Below the pieces are notes generated by a model, which saw only the letters and a list, made by a program, of their open reading frames with translations, had not been told where the DNA came from and did no database searches. From Myotis daubentonii (Eukaryota; Chordata; Mammalia; Chiroptera; Vespertilionidae), in contig NC_081840.1 of NCBI RefSeq assembly GCF_963259705.1, forward strand, positions 144,629,549 to 144,693,548: 64,000 nucleotides of DNA, in the 5' to 3' direction. This document shows, in pieces, positions 1 to 12,587 of this stretch; the stretch's first letter is position 1; each line of letters starts with the position of its first letter. Made by a program: the position numbers and the translations under genes.

Positions 1-3000
1 ACATTATAGCAATCCATCATGCCACACTCTTTTTTATAAAAGAGAATCCCATAGGTACATATTGAAGGTACATAAGAAACAAGCTAAGAGTAAATTTTCT
101 CATAAGGGCAAATGAGAGTTAATTTTATTCCTTGTTAAACTAGTCCAACCAGCCTGTGTAGACTATAAGATGGCTGCTGAGGACAAATAAGTAAATTAAT
201 TGTATGTTGACTGTTACAAAAATATTGAGTTAGTATAGAAGAACATGTACACACACACACGCACACACACCTTATAGAGTGTTAACATACAGTGTTAATA
301 ATATTTGAATTTCGTATTTCAGAAAATACATAAAAAGTCCTACCACAAATACTTTTTGATAACTGGTTAGCTTTTATTTACTTTCTCACACATGCCTTAT
401 TCGATTGATACAGTCCTGTAGTAATGTCATCTAAAAATAAAATTAATAATTGATCAAGATGTTAACTGAAATTTAAATATATAAAATAATCATTTTGGAA
501 AGTAAAACTGTTTTCACTACCTGTACTTAAAATATTTTTTTATAAACTGTCCTCATAGCCAACACAATAAAGTTCAACATGAATGTGGTAAGAACAAACT
601 AATAGTATCTAATTTCAATTTGCATATATATATATATATATACCAAATATTTAACTTGTGAAGTATTTTCTGCAAGCACAAACTAAAAGGTCGTTGCTCC
701 CACAAAAATGCTACTTATTTTACTGATCTTTTACTCCCCACTCCTTATGGTTTCATCTGTTTCCTTCTCTTCAGGTCACTGTGCGTACCTGGAGCCCTAT
801 TCGTTGCTTGGTTTTTGAGAAAAAAACCTGTTTACTGCTTTCTACGCTTAACTTTTGAATGATAAATGTAATAATGATAAATGCTCCTACATGCACTTAA
901 TCATTATTAAAGGAACTATGAATAAGAAACAATATATTCATTCTAATATTTATGCTTCACACACACACACAGAGTAAATGCAAACTTAGTTTGTAACAGA
1001 TGCTAACTTGCTGACTGATGCCAACTAAGAATAAATTTTATTTATGTATGCATACTTATATAAATCTAGTCATTTTTAACAAGTTAGATCCAAGCATATC
1101 CATGCAATTACAGATTCACATATGAAAAATAAAACATGTGCATTTATATTCACATATATTCACATTTACATGTATAGTATATGACATAGAGATGCCAAAT
1201 TTACTCTCAGATGCCAACTGGAAACAAGATTGTAAATATATGGTTATATAATTTTGTATCTTGATAAACATATGTTTATGAAGATAAACAAAAAAATACA
1301 TGGAATACATTTTTTAATGAGATGAACTCCTTATGTCTTAGATATTTTAAACTTTCTTTTCCAGCTCTTTGCTCTGCCTGTGACCCTTTCCACTACTCAC
1401 TGTTATTTATAATATTTTTAAAAAGACAGCTTTATGAAATGCCACTTGGGCTGAAAGGTCAATGTTGTGAGAAAAAAGATAAGCACTTCTCAATGCTTGT
1501 TGGCACAAAAATTAGATAATGCAATGAGAGAAGCTGGTTTTCTATACTAACAAGATCTGTCACAAAACAGCTCTGTGATGTGGGCATATTACTGGGTATA
1601 CGTTGAAACCAGCATCTATCTCTACATAAGGATATGGACAACCCACTGCCCCAGGGAAAGGAAGAAAGTAAGCAGGGAAACATCTCTTAAAAAATATTTC
1701 TCTCTTATATTAATATCTTTGATTGAGGTCATAAAGCCTAAAAAATGATTGGGTGGGCACCATTTAGAACAAATTTTCAAGGCATTCACCAGAAACTTGA
1801 AGTGATATTTCTCTAACAGTTTTACTAATGAAAAGTAACAAAACTCCTTGGTGTCCCATAGGCCACAAAACACAGGCTGCAGAGCCAATCTCCTGCCCAA
1901 ATTTTATTGGGCTCATTGGAAATTTATGTTAGGCCTGGACTAAGCTCTTTTCAGGATAGGTGAAGCAACACTGTAATATATTAGATTAACATCAGGCAAC
2001 ATCTTGGGTTAACTTACAGGTTTCTGATTGTACTAATTTGGGGATATATCTTCTCTAATTTTGTCAGCGGATGAGGTCGTCTTTATCAGAGGGCTTCCAT
2101 TTTAAATGGGTGGGAGCTCTGGGGACCAACGTGGGGGATTATGCACCCCGACCAGCTAGCTACCTTTGGGTTATATAAATTCAAGAGTTCCAGCTGGGGA
2201 ATCACACTCTTGATGAGATTACAGTGACTTTCTGGATCTCAGTGATGCTTGCAGGAAATCGTTATCCTGAGTGACAGGAAAGCCAGATTCCCCAGGAAGA
2301 GAAGGGGGCGGGAGGTAAAGAATAGAATTGAGTTGATGGGCATTGTTCAAGGCAGCCTTCACTGCTCATGCAGGTGCAAACACTGACGAACAGCAGTCTT
2401 GCTCCCAGGAGGCCTGGGGAGCAGTCTGCAGCCCCCCTTTCTCTTTCCGGTTCTGCTGTAAAGCATCGTGTTCCAGAGAATTCATCCCTATATGAGCCAG
2501 ATATGAAATGACCTTCAAGCTTAAGTGAATGCCTTCTGTTTCCCTCCTAAATTACCTTAAAAAGCCAGCACATTTCTTTGAATAGAAGAAAGATATAATC
2601 CAAATCCAAGCACATTTTACATTTACTTTTATATTTTTTAAAAAAGAGAATACATATCCATGTCCCTGGAAGAAATGTAATTCGGCTTGATTTTCATCAA
2701 GTCAGCAATGAAGAAATAATTAAATGACATAAAATAAATAAGATTCCCAAAAGCTGGAACTTTAAGGATTAAGCATGTTTCTTTTTTTATTGGTGTCTGC
2801 TAAGCAGTCACGGGGACTATGGTATCTTCCGGCTGATCAGGGCTTTACATTCTCTTGTTAAAAATATATCAAGCTTAATAAAAACTTACCTCCTAAAAAG
2901 TGAATTTGGAGTATCTACAACTTTGTATATATGAACTTTATTGGATTGACTATTCCTATCTAGATACAATATGTAAAATGTAGCAGTATTCTGGACACAA

Positions 3001-4259
3001 TAAAATGCATTATTTTTTAATAGAGCTAGACATGAGTTTTCAAAAAGCAGCTCAATGTTAAAATTTACTTCAGAATGCATGTTATAAGTTGAGATAATAA
3101 TTATGACATTAGCAAATTCTGTAACTAAAGTTAAATATATCTTTATATTTACTCATACACTTAGAAATCCAAAAGTCTCAATGATTTGCCTATGCCTTCA
3201 GAATTCTACTGTGAAACAGAATGACTCTAATGCAGTGATTTCCACATGGAAGTCAGTATTTTAAAGTACCAATATTCTTACACTAATTAAAGAATAATTT
3301 CCTCCAATCCCATTTTTATTAATAAAAGAAATATGTCAATCAATAATTTTCTGATTCCCATAAATAATGATGCTTATCTAACCAAAAGCAAAGACATTTG
3401 AAACTGTACTTAGCCAATGCAGCCTCTTGTAAACTATTTTGAAATATTGTTCTCACTATGAGAAGTTCCACTATAAGTTTTTAAACTCTTGGACATCCAA
3501 GGCCTTGGAATTGGAAACACCCGCTGCATTTGATTTGCCTCTTCATGCTAGAATTTGAAAATCTTAACGAACCACTGAATGTGGCAATAAAACGTATCTG
3601 AATCAATATGACAAAAGATAATAGTAAGTCCTATTGCTTGCTTTTAGATATTTGATTATATTTGCTTCAAACTTTTGGAGTTTTTAGATGAACAAAAAGA
3701 AAAGAATCCCGGGTGGTAGGGAAAAAAAATACTTTTTTCATTATTTAATTCACAATGATGCTAAAATATCAAGTTATTTAGGTTAACCATTTTACTGACA
3801 AAATTTCAAAACCTACCTGGCTAAATGGAAAACTATATATATATAAAATGAATGTGAATACACACACACATGCATATGAATACAAATCTTTGGATAATTA
3901 ATTGGTCTAAAATGATACCTAGCAAATGTTAGAGATGCCCCAAAATGGTTTTAGCAGAAATATTTTCCCAGATCCTATTTATAAATAGCATATTTAAAAA
4001 TCATAATCCAGCAACTATAACAGAATAATTAGCAAGCACAGATAGAGCATAGGTAAGTATGAGAGACAATTTATGATAGATGATAAACTCACAGTGCAGT
4101 AATTTACTATTATATTCAAAAGCAACTTTATATTTTAATAATACCTTAATTTAAAAATATGTGGGTTGATGTATGTATACACTGTTTTCACTTTTAAAAT
4201 TATATCTAACTTACTTCCTCCTTCCTTTCTGCTGTAATATATATGTAATATACATATAT

Positions 4260-4292
<33 letters not shown>

Positions 4293-5427
4293 CAGTTCAA
4301 CTTTTCTCATAATTAAGATTCATTTCTCATATAAGCTGTATAAGACTGGTATACTCACAGCTTATTTTGGCCATTTTCCATATGTAAACTAAAAAAACAC
4401 CTATCAATATTACCAGTACTGTAATGGGAATGTTAGACCCCTCTTTAAAAGGAGGAAAGCACCAAATAAGTAACTGGATAATTTTATGACCCAATTATAG
4501 GGGGCCTTAAATATGATTGATTTCCAAATTGACAGCTGTGGCCAGGGTTCCTCTGATTCATGGTGGAAAACTGGAGATGGCTTTTCCATTAGCATCAATT
4601 CTCTGTGGGCTGTGGCTCCTGCTACCCCTCCTGCCTTGGGACTAAGAGGGCTCTTCCTCCCCATCCTTGAGGAACACTGCCACCCTGTCACGGCGATGGC
4701 ATGACTTTAGACTAAGGTAGCAGGACTTTAGAAGGTGAGCCAGGCTAACTTTGATAAATGGAAAGATGAGTTTATACATTACGTTGTACAGGTACTAAGT
4801 CAAGTCAATGTGACAGGAGAGCTGGTTAGGGAAACAACTGCCCAAAGGGAATTTGTGGATGGGGTAGGAGTGAGTCAGCAGAAAGGAAAGTAACAGCTTA
4901 ATTAACATCATGATTCATACTCATCAAGAAGTGACCAGGAAAGGCATTTACTTTTGGCCCTAGTATCAAACGTAACTACTTTATTTAGGCAAGTCTCTTG
5001 ATTACTGCAAATATAATTATATTTCAATTAATTTTGGTAAAAACACTCCAAACCACATCATTCCAAGTAATAAGTACATTTACTGTATTAAAGTAGGTAG
5101 TTTAGTGATTAAAATGTTCTTGGACTTATAAAAACAAAAATATAATGGAATGGTACCTGCAAAAAAGGAATTTATTTCAATGACCCACAAATTAAAAAGG
5201 CGTTTCTGAAAAATTATTTAAAAAATTTTTAACCTTATGTATAAGAGGGAGTGTGAAAGGAAATTAAAAGTAAAATTGAGATTTAAAGAGCAAAATTTAG
5301 GCTAATGAAATCCATACTATACTCTCAAGGATGATTAAAAATATCTAAAGTTAATTTCATCTGTATCTGTTTATATGTCATTTATGAATATACATAAACA
5401 TAGATGGTTATATTATAAATAAATCAG
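1..5427. other. Non-coding stretch left of the first SINE
   Basis: No gene is visible. The DNA is AT-rich with stops in all frames and only short open frames below 100 codons. It contains short (AC)n and (TA)n runs near 250, 625, 957 and 3855 and a longer (TA)n block near 4240. The segment 2040-2480 is less AT-rich and free of recognisable repeats, so it could be a conserved non-coding element, but that is only an impression. By gene order it should be CXXC4 intron or 3' flank, since the gene reads leftwards from 20 kb. Confidence 0.6.
4236..4293. repeat. (TA)n microsatellite
   Basis: Nearly pure alternating TA with occasional TG or AC steps. It is low complexity, self-complementary DNA and probably length-polymorphic. 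Confidence 0.9.
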
Positions 5428-5645
5428 GCCCTCACTGGTTTGACTCAGTGGATAGAGCCTGCGGACTGACGGGTCCCATGTTTGATTCCAGTCAAGGGCA
5501 CATGTCTGGGTTGTGGGCTCGACCCTCAGTGGGGATCGTGCAGGAGGCAGCCGACCAAGAATTCTCTCTCATTGTTGATGTTTCTATCTCTCTCTCCCTC
5601 TCCTTTCCTCTCTGAAATCAATAAAATGTATTAAATAAATAAATA
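5428..5645 (+). mobile_element. Ves-type tRNA-derived SINE
   Basis: The head reads as a tRNA-like promoter: a box A-like CTCAGTGGATAGAG followed by a box B-like TTTGATTCCAGTC. Then comes the GGCACATG(T/C)CTGGGTTG body shared with the other SINE copies here, a (TCTC)n pyrimidine tract, and an AATCAATAAAAT tail. This order (tRNA head, body, CT tract, A-rich tail) is that of the vespertilionid Ves family. The flanks share an ATAAATAAAT string that may be the target duplication. Confidence 0.9.
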
Positions 5646-5653
5646 CATCTTAA

Positions 5654-5686
5654 TACACACACACACACATACACACACACACACAC
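5654..5686 (+). repeat. (AC)n microsatellite
   Basis: Perfect or near-perfect AC dinucleotide run with one AT interruption, just past the A-rich tail of the preceding SINE. Confidence 0.9.
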
Positions 5687-5929
5687 TGCTGAGACACAAG
5701 TTAAATAAATATATAACCTCTTAAAGTCTCCCTATTAATTCCTGTTTAATACAACAATACATTTAGGTGAGATCACTGAAAATCAGCTATTGAAAAACAA
5801 AAACATTCTTTTCATGAGCACGTTGTTGAATAATTTTGAAATATTTTGGTTAATTCTGAAGCAGGCAGTGAACTTTCCTGTTTTGTATTGAAGAGAAAAA
5901 GAAAGATTCCTATAAAATGTGAGGAAATA

Positions 5930-7341
5930 TTGGCCCGAACCAATATGCTCAGTTAATATTTGACAAAGGAATCAAGAACATACAATGGAGCCAAGATAGT
6001 CTCTTCAATAAATGGTGTTGGGAAAATTGGACAGATATATGCAAGAAAATGAAACTAGACCACCAACTTACACCATACACAAAAATAAACTCAAAATGGA
6101 TAAAGGACTTAAATGTACGACAGGAAACCATAAAAATTCTTGAAGAATCCAAAGGCAACAAAATCTCAGACATATGCCGAAGCAATCTCTTCACTGATAC
6201 AGCTCCTAGGACACTTGAAACTAAAGAGAAAATGAACAAATGGGACTACATCAAAATAAAAAGCTTCTGCACAGCAAAAGAAACCATTTAAAAAACAACA
6301 AGAAAACCCACTGTGTGGGAAAACATATTTGCCAATGTCATATCTGATAAGGGCCTAATCTTCAAAATTTATAGGGAACTCATACAACTTAACAAAAGGA
6401 AGATAAACAATCCAATCAAAAAATGGGCAAAGGACCTAAATAGACACTTTTCAAAAGAGGACATTCAGAAAGCCAAGAGACATATGAAAACAAGCTCAAA
6501 GTCACTAATCATCTGAGAGATGCAAATCAAAACAACAATGAGGTACCATCTCACACCTGTCAGACTGGCTATCATCAACAAATCAACAAACGACAAGTGC
6601 TGGAGAGGATGTGGAGAAAAAGGAACACTTGTGCACTGCTGGTGGGAATGCAGACTGGTGCAGCCACTATGGAAGACAGTATGGAGTTTCCTCAAAAAAC
6701 TGAAAATGGAACTCCCATTTGACCCTGTGATCCCACTTCTAGGAATATATCCCAAGAAACCAGAAACACCAATCAGAAAGGATATATGCACCCCTATGTT
6801 CATAGCAGCACAATTCACCATAGCTAAGATCTGGAAACAGCCTAAGTGCCCATCAGTAGATGAATGGATTAGAAAACTGTGGTACATCTACACGATGGAA
6901 TACTATGCTGCTCTAAAAAGGAAGGAACTCTTACCATTTGCAATGTCATGGATGGAAGTGGAGAGCATTATGCTAAGTGAAATAAGCCAGTCAATGAAGG
7001 AAAAATACCACATGCTCTCACTCACTCATGGATAATAGAGACCATTATAAACTTTTGAATAATAATAGATACAGAGGCAGAGCTGCCTCAAACAGATGGT
7101 CAAACTGCAGCGGGAAGGCCGGGGAGGGTTGGGGGGCAGGAGGTAGGGGGGTAAGAGATCAACCAAAGGACTTGTATGCATGCATATAAGCATGACCAAT
7201 GGACATAAGACACTGGGGGATAGGGGAGGCTAGGGGACTGTCTAGGGCGGGGGGCGAAAAATGGACATATATGTAATACCCTTTGTAATACTTTAAGCAA
7301 AAAAAAATAAAAATAAAAAAAAATAAAGTAATAAAAAAAAA
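5930..7341 (+). mobile_element. 5'-truncated LINE-1 with target-site duplication
   Basis: A 1.4-kb LINE-1 remnant containing the C-terminal part of ORF2, a G-rich 3' UTR (7036-7290) and an A-rich tail (7299-7340). It is bounded by an 11-bp direct repeat, GTGAGGAAATA, at 5919-5929 and 7342-7352, the hallmark of target-primed reverse transcription. The intact duplication and the long single-frame stretches argue for a fairly recent insertion compared with the old L1 pieces elsewhere in the window. Loss of the 5' part is the usual abortive outcome for L1. Confidence 0.93.
5944..7035 (+). pseudogene. LINE-1 ORF2 C-terminal fragment, two in-frame stops
   Basis: One reading frame runs from 5944 to a TAA at 7033-7035, about 363 codons, and is broken only by stops at 6289-6291 and 6514-6516. 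No frameshift is needed. The translation matches the end of mammalian L1 ORF2p. Recognisable late signatures are the [16 protein letters not shown] segment near 6880-6930 and the Trp/Cys-rich segment near 6600-6700 ([18 protein letters not shown]), which corresponds to the C-terminal cysteine motif. The endonuclease and reverse transcriptase domains are absent, so it is non-functional. Confidence 0.92.
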
Positions 7342-7378
7342 GTGAGGAAATAGGAGGGGACTTAAAAAATTTTAAGTG

Positions 7379-7528
7379 CCCTAACCAGTGTGGCTCAGTT
7401 TGTTGGAGTGCTGTCCCCTACACCAAAAGTTGGGCCAGTTCGATCCTGGTCAGGGCACATACTCAGGTTACAGGTTTGATCCCAGGTCTGGGCTTGTGTG
7501 GGAGACAACCAATAGATGTTTCTCTCTC

Positions 7529-7578
<50 letters not shown>

Positions 7579-7600
7579 AAATCAATTAAAATATTAAGAA
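7379..7600 (+). mobile_element. Ves-type SINE with long CT tract
   Basis: The head CCCTAACCAGTGTGGCTCAG and box B-like GTTCGATCCTGGTCA are followed by the GGCACAT body and the CCAATAGATGTTTCTCTCT segment typical of the second Ves subfamily. A (TC)n microsatellite of roughly 55 bp occupies 7521-7576, and an AAATCAATTAAAAT tail closes it. It lies only about 25 bp beyond the L1 insertion. Confidence 0.9.
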
Positions 7601-9554
7601 GTGATTTTTAAAAACTATGATTTGGACAACCTCTAACATATTCAAGTAAAACACAGTAGTTAGACCTAGCCTCTATAAGAACCATTCAGATTATGGTGCT
7701 TCACTTTGATTATTATAGATCTGAGCATTTTTTAAATATTCATTTTTCTATATTGTCTAACAAGTGGACATAGGTTTAATTGAAATGTTCCCTTCAGGTA
7801 AGCTCTGTAACATTCGGACACAGCCACTGAACTTCATTTGGTCCAGAATCTTTTATGACAGAAACCCAAATACTGAGATAGACCCAGCCTAGACACCAAA
7901 GCATGTTTCATGTCCGTGAATTAGAAGACTCTGAGAAAATTTCAAACATTTCAGAAAATAATGTATGCGGTTATGACTATACTTCTGAAAATAATATGTA
8001 GCTTTTGAAGTATTTCTTCTTTAGGTTTTTTTTTTTAATAACTGCAATTGCTATCTGAATAAACTGGTCAAATTTACAACCACTCTGACTTTTTGGTCTC
8101 TCTCCTTAATATTCTTCTGAAATAATAAAAGTAAAACGTATACAGTCAACAATTACTAGAATTTAATTTTATCGTTATCATGCATTACTTAGCTCTTTAG
8201 AAACATATTTTGGGTAATCTGCCCCCTTAAGAGGATGTGCACTCTTAAGCATCGTCCACTACCATGACATCAGCAAGACTCAAGTACTTAGATTCAAATT
8301 TCTCCTCAGGGAATTGGCATGAACTACTTTTTCTGTAAGTATCATGTTCTCCATCTTTGTGCAGACACAGTCACTTCCACATAAACCAGGAAAGTAAATG
8401 AATAAGCCTAACTTTGTTTTGAGCCTGGGATTTATAAGATATCGTGATTACTATTCTTTTGTCATTCTTTTCTGGAGTCTTTTCTATAGGTGCAATTCTG
8501 TATTTTTCAGGAACTTCTCCTTACAATCATTTAAAAGTTATACTACTTTTGAACAATTAGTTGCTGATGGATGCTTGGGTAGCCTTAGTCTCCCTAAATG
8601 CCATCATTAATTTTGAGTTTCCCATCTTGGCCATTCTATGTTTCTAATTGCAGGCTTGAAAGAATTACTCTTAAAATAAAATTTCAAAGAAAAAAGCACT
8701 AGTTTCTCTGAAACTATTCCCCCCCCCCCCACACACACACACACTTTGGTAAATAAAAACAATGCTAAATGATGCTAGTGGGTCTATACCCAGACTCATG
8801 GCATCTTTCCAAATATTGTGATACATTAACCATTTCCACTAATTTTTTATTTAAATCAGACACAAGAAAATGAACTGAACCATAATAATCCCTCCTGCCA
8901 CAGGTTCTTACTGATTTCCCTTTAATCAGTAACACTATGGTCTGCCTACCCACCCACCATTTCTCCATCCTCCCTCCCTCTCTTTTTTCCCCTTTATTCC
9001 TTTACTGCTCTCTTTCAATATGGCTCTTTCTCTTATTCAAGTCAAACAAGGGTTTCCAGTATTCTGTAAAATACGTTTGAAATAACAAGTCATTCTGTAG
9101 ATTCTCAGTATGTTCAAATGTTTAAGGCAAGTATTCTTTTTTTCTTATTCCTAAAAAAAATCTGGAATACTACATACCCACATGATGCAGCCAAGTAGAG
9201 ATCATAGGTAGCAGTTTGTATTTCTTATCTGAGTCTGGGGAAGAACTAAGCCAGGGATGAATCAAGAAATCCCAAGATTTTTTAAATAGGTGTGAGACGC
9301 TGCCAATTTTTTTAAAATTCAATTTTATCATTTTTAGTGTGTCCATATCTTGGACTGAGAATTAAGATCGTAAATATCTTGGATGAAATAAGATACAGAG
9401 TTAGGAAATTTACATGGTTATTGATAAAAAACAGTACATGCGTTTGTGTGTTTTTATCCACAATACTTACATCTTTTAGAAATTAACAGTCCCTACCTAA
9501 GGATTTGTTAAATTGAATTGATCAATGGCTTACCACATGCTTAGTAACATGCCA
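7601..9554. other. Non-coding stretch between SINE and Helitron
   Basis: No gene or clear mobile element is recognised. A C-rich run passing into (AC)n sits at about 8720-8745. Open frames are all under 75 codons with no family resemblance. Confidence 0.6.
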
Positions 9555-9701
9555 TCCTATATAAAGAAGAGCTAATATGCTAATTAGACCTGAAGGCAGG
9601 TCTTCTGGAACAACCTTCTGGAATGACCAGTGGGCGGGGGGCCAGGCCTGGGGCTGTGAGGGCGGAGCCCCTTGCACAAATTTCATGCATCAGGCCTCTA
9701 G
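9555..9701 (+). mobile_element. Non-autonomous Helitron (HeliBat type), 147 bp
   Basis: It starts TCCTATATAAAG, has the GCTAATATGCTAATTAGACC subterminal segment, ends with a short palindrome (TTGCACAAATTTCATGCA) and terminates GGCCTCTAG. The flanking bases are A (9554) and T (9702), the AT target expected for Helitrons, which make no target duplication. It encodes nothing, so it must have been moved in trans by an autonomous rolling-circle element. Confidence 0.92.
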
Positions 9702-9872
9702 TGTACTCATAAATATACAGAAAAGGTACAGACCTGCTTAGGCACAGTAAAGACACACTATTTATAGAAACACATTTAAATGTTACTCTTTATCTTGTGA
9801 ACATTGTTCCATTCACAAATATAATTTCTCTCCTCACTACAGACTTGTTTGATAGTGTTGTTGCTGTCACTA

Positions 9873-10140
9873 AACTAGTGTTTTCCAAACGCTTTTGACT
9901 GCAACCAACAGTTAGAAATACATTTGACATAGCAGCCTAGCACATGCATGCACACACATTTACGGATACATACATAACTGAAACAGAAGTTTAGCAATAT
10001 GTACTCTTACTATATGTGACACACTCATATTTTCTGTCCTGCTCTATTCTAGTCTACTTTACAAAAATCCTGGTGGTAAACAACACACACTGGTTTCATG
10101 GACCACTAATGTGCTGTCACCTGTAATTTGAAAAACATAG
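9873..10140. mobile_element. Old hAT-like non-autonomous DNA element
   Basis: The ends form an imperfect inverted repeat: AGTGTTTTCCAAAC near 9877 and GTAATTTGAAAAACAT near 10123. The interior (a gcaacc segment, TACATAACTGAAACA near 9970, TTTTCTGTCCTGCTCTATTCTA near 10030) resembles a known placental-wide hAT-class repeat. Clear 8-bp target duplications were not made out, and the exact family name is not certain. Confidence 0.6.
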
Positions 10141-10423
10141 CTTCATGCCATATAAATAACATACTTATGTGAAAAGAATCACCGTGAGGAAAATCCAAAA
10201 CCACTCCACTTCATAATGAATTTAACTCTCTATATAGCAGCCTTATTTAAAATATCCAATATACATTTCCATTGCGATGGAAAGGCCAGTGTTCTCTATT
10301 TTTTTTTCCATGAATAAAAATTAGAGCAAACGAAGTATTTAATGTTTACTAGGAGTTTCCACATCTCCTCACTTCTCATCCATCTACAGACAACTGAGAA
10401 TTTTACCTCTTTTCCTTATTCTT

Positions 10424-10635
10424 TTTTTTTATTTTATTGATTTTTTACAGAGAGGAAGGGAGAGAGATAGAGAGTTAGAAACATCGATGAGAGAGAAACA
10501 TCGATCAGCTGCCTCCTGCACATCTCCCACTGGGGATGTGCCCGCAACCCAGGTACATGCCCTTGACCGGAATCGAACCTGGGACCTTTCAGTCCACAGA
10601 CCGACGCTCTATCCACTGAGCCAAACTGGTTTCAG
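10424..10635 (-). mobile_element. Ves-type SINE with 17-bp target-site duplication
   Basis: Read on the minus strand it has a tRNA-like head (GGCTCAGTGGATAGAGCGTC), box B-like GGTTCGATTCC, a CT-rich tract and an A-rich tail. It is flanked by a perfect 17-bp direct repeat, CTCTTTTCCTTATTCTT, at 10407-10423 and 10636-10652. That perfect duplication makes it one of the youngest-looking SINE insertions here. Confidence 0.95.
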
Positions 10636-10652
10636 CTCTTTTCCTTATTCTT

Positions 10653-12289
10653 GACTCCATTAAAACCATCACTGATCTCATTTAACCTTATTATAAACAA
10701 GAACATTTCCCATAGATAGGCCTTTCCCCAATAGGCATTCTTCTGCCACTGATTTACCATCACTCAGAACCAGCATTTCCACACAATTAAATGTACATAG
10801 TCTATTCTTTTAGAAATGTATTTCATCTCTTTTCACTATGTAAAGTTTTGGAGAAAATATATCTTCTTTGGAACTTGCCAGATTTGCTGAAATACACAGA
10901 AATGCCCATGACTCTTCCTGATCTATAAATACACAGGCCTTTCTCTTGTCATCCTACTTGATCTCTGTTCTTTTGACATTATCAATCATCCAGGTTGTTT
11001 TTAAGTCCTTGAGCAAGAAACAGCACTTTCAGCACAGTTTTCCCCATAGTATGGCACTTTCTTCACTTTCTCAAAAATGTCTTTGGAAATATTAATTTAG
11101 ATACTTAGATGCAGATGAGATCTAAAAGAGATCCAATTTTTTCACCCATATTGGACGTATTCTGCTTTAGCTACACTTTAGAACTATTCTACTAAATGTT
11201 TTAAAGGCATAAGTGAAAATAATGTCAGCCATAGCACAAACTGTTTTCCTTGTCTCTAACTCAGCTGCCATGCCACTGAACATGAACCTCGGCTCTGACT
11301 CCTAAACCAAATGAACTGATAAAGTCATGGAAATCTTCCTTGTTTTTGCAGTTTCCATTTTCAGCAAAACTTCTGTATCTTATCTCGACAGCGTTCCTTC
11401 TAAATATGTACCGCATTGCTTCCTGGCTTGAATATTCCTTTCTCTTTTGTTTTTAATGCTGTCTTGGTTGGTATTCCAAATCTTTTTAGGGCTTATCACA
11501 AATTTCTCCTAGAAAACCACCAGCCTTTTTTATTATTGCCCACTAACTTACTTCATTTTATAACTATTCTCTTATTAAAAAGAAAAAAGAAAGCTCTACA
11601 TAGTCACTTCATTCACTTATCTCAAAATGTATGTCTACCTGTTCTATTCCCCCTACTTACATACTTATCTTCCAAAACAAAAGTAACTCTACACTATTCC
11701 AGTATTTGTTAAATATGTTCTCCAACTAGAACTCATGATAAGCATTTAACCATTTTTTCCTTACAATGATTTTCTTAAACTCACTGATTCACATTTAGAA
11801 TAATCCTTTGTGTTTGTCCAGATAGAGAAAATAATAGCCAAATGAAGGTACTGAGTTAATAAAGTGACACACACACAGATAATCTACTAATTAATGGTGG
11901 TGGTGTGCCTTTGGTAGAGAAAGAGGAGGCACTAACTTGTCTAAATTGGCTCACCATGTCTACTGACTACCTTGGGTAATTTGAAGTTTTCCTGGGCATT
12001 TGACAGACATAAGAACAGGAAAACTTGTTTACTGAGTTTATCTCTTTCCAAGTGAAATCCAGTCAGATCTTTGGTAAACTGAATAAGACAAAGGTTCAGA
12101 AAATGCAATACTCTACCTGAGTTTTAATGTCTACCTGCTCTAAGTAACATGTCATTGCACTGATTTATTTCTAAATATAATTGTTTTATACTCTATTTTT
12201 GCTGATGACTTTAAAATAGGAATAATAAATTGCATAGCTTCTTTCAGTATGCAAAGATCACAACCTATATGCAATATTAAAAAGATATA
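10653..12289. other. Non-coding stretch, no gene seen
   Basis: AT-rich DNA with no supported gene. The 98-codon frame at 11416-11712 is hydrophobic and low complexity with no family resemblance. Parts of 10660-11700 may be decayed LINE sequence but I could not assign them. Confidence 0.5.
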
Positions 12290-12375
12290 AGGTACACTGA
12301 TATTATTAGCCCCATTTTACAGGTGAGTAAATAAAGTCAGAGAAGTTTGCTCATGTATATAACATTGTTCAAGTG
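12290..12375 (+). mobile_element. MIR fragment
   Basis: The core CCCCATTTTACAGGTGAG, followed by a diverged AGTCAGAGAAGTTTGCTCA segment, matches the central MIR region, an ancient tRNA-derived SINE shared by all mammals. Both ends are lost. Confidence 0.65.
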
Positions 12376-12457
12376 GTAATTTACTTTATACTAGTGGCTC
12401 TTCCCACAACCTATCATAAATGTGGTCAAAAGTAAATAAAAATATACTTTTTAATTA

Positions 12458-12587
12458 TCCTATATAATAAAGAGCTAATATGCTAATTAGACCAAATAGC
12501 AGAACGACTGTCCAGATGACCTTCCAGACAAAGCCAGGGCTGCGAGGGCCGAGCCCCTTGCACGAATTTCATGCATCGGGCCTCTAG
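12458..12587 (+). mobile_element. Non-autonomous Helitron (HeliBat type), 130 bp
   Basis: It begins TCCTATATAATAAAGAG, continues into TAATATGCTAATTAGACC, carries the 3' palindrome TGCACGAATTTCATGCA and ends GGGCCTCTAG between A (12457) and T (12588). It is very similar in layout to the copy at 9.6 kb and lies in the same orientation. Confidence 0.94.
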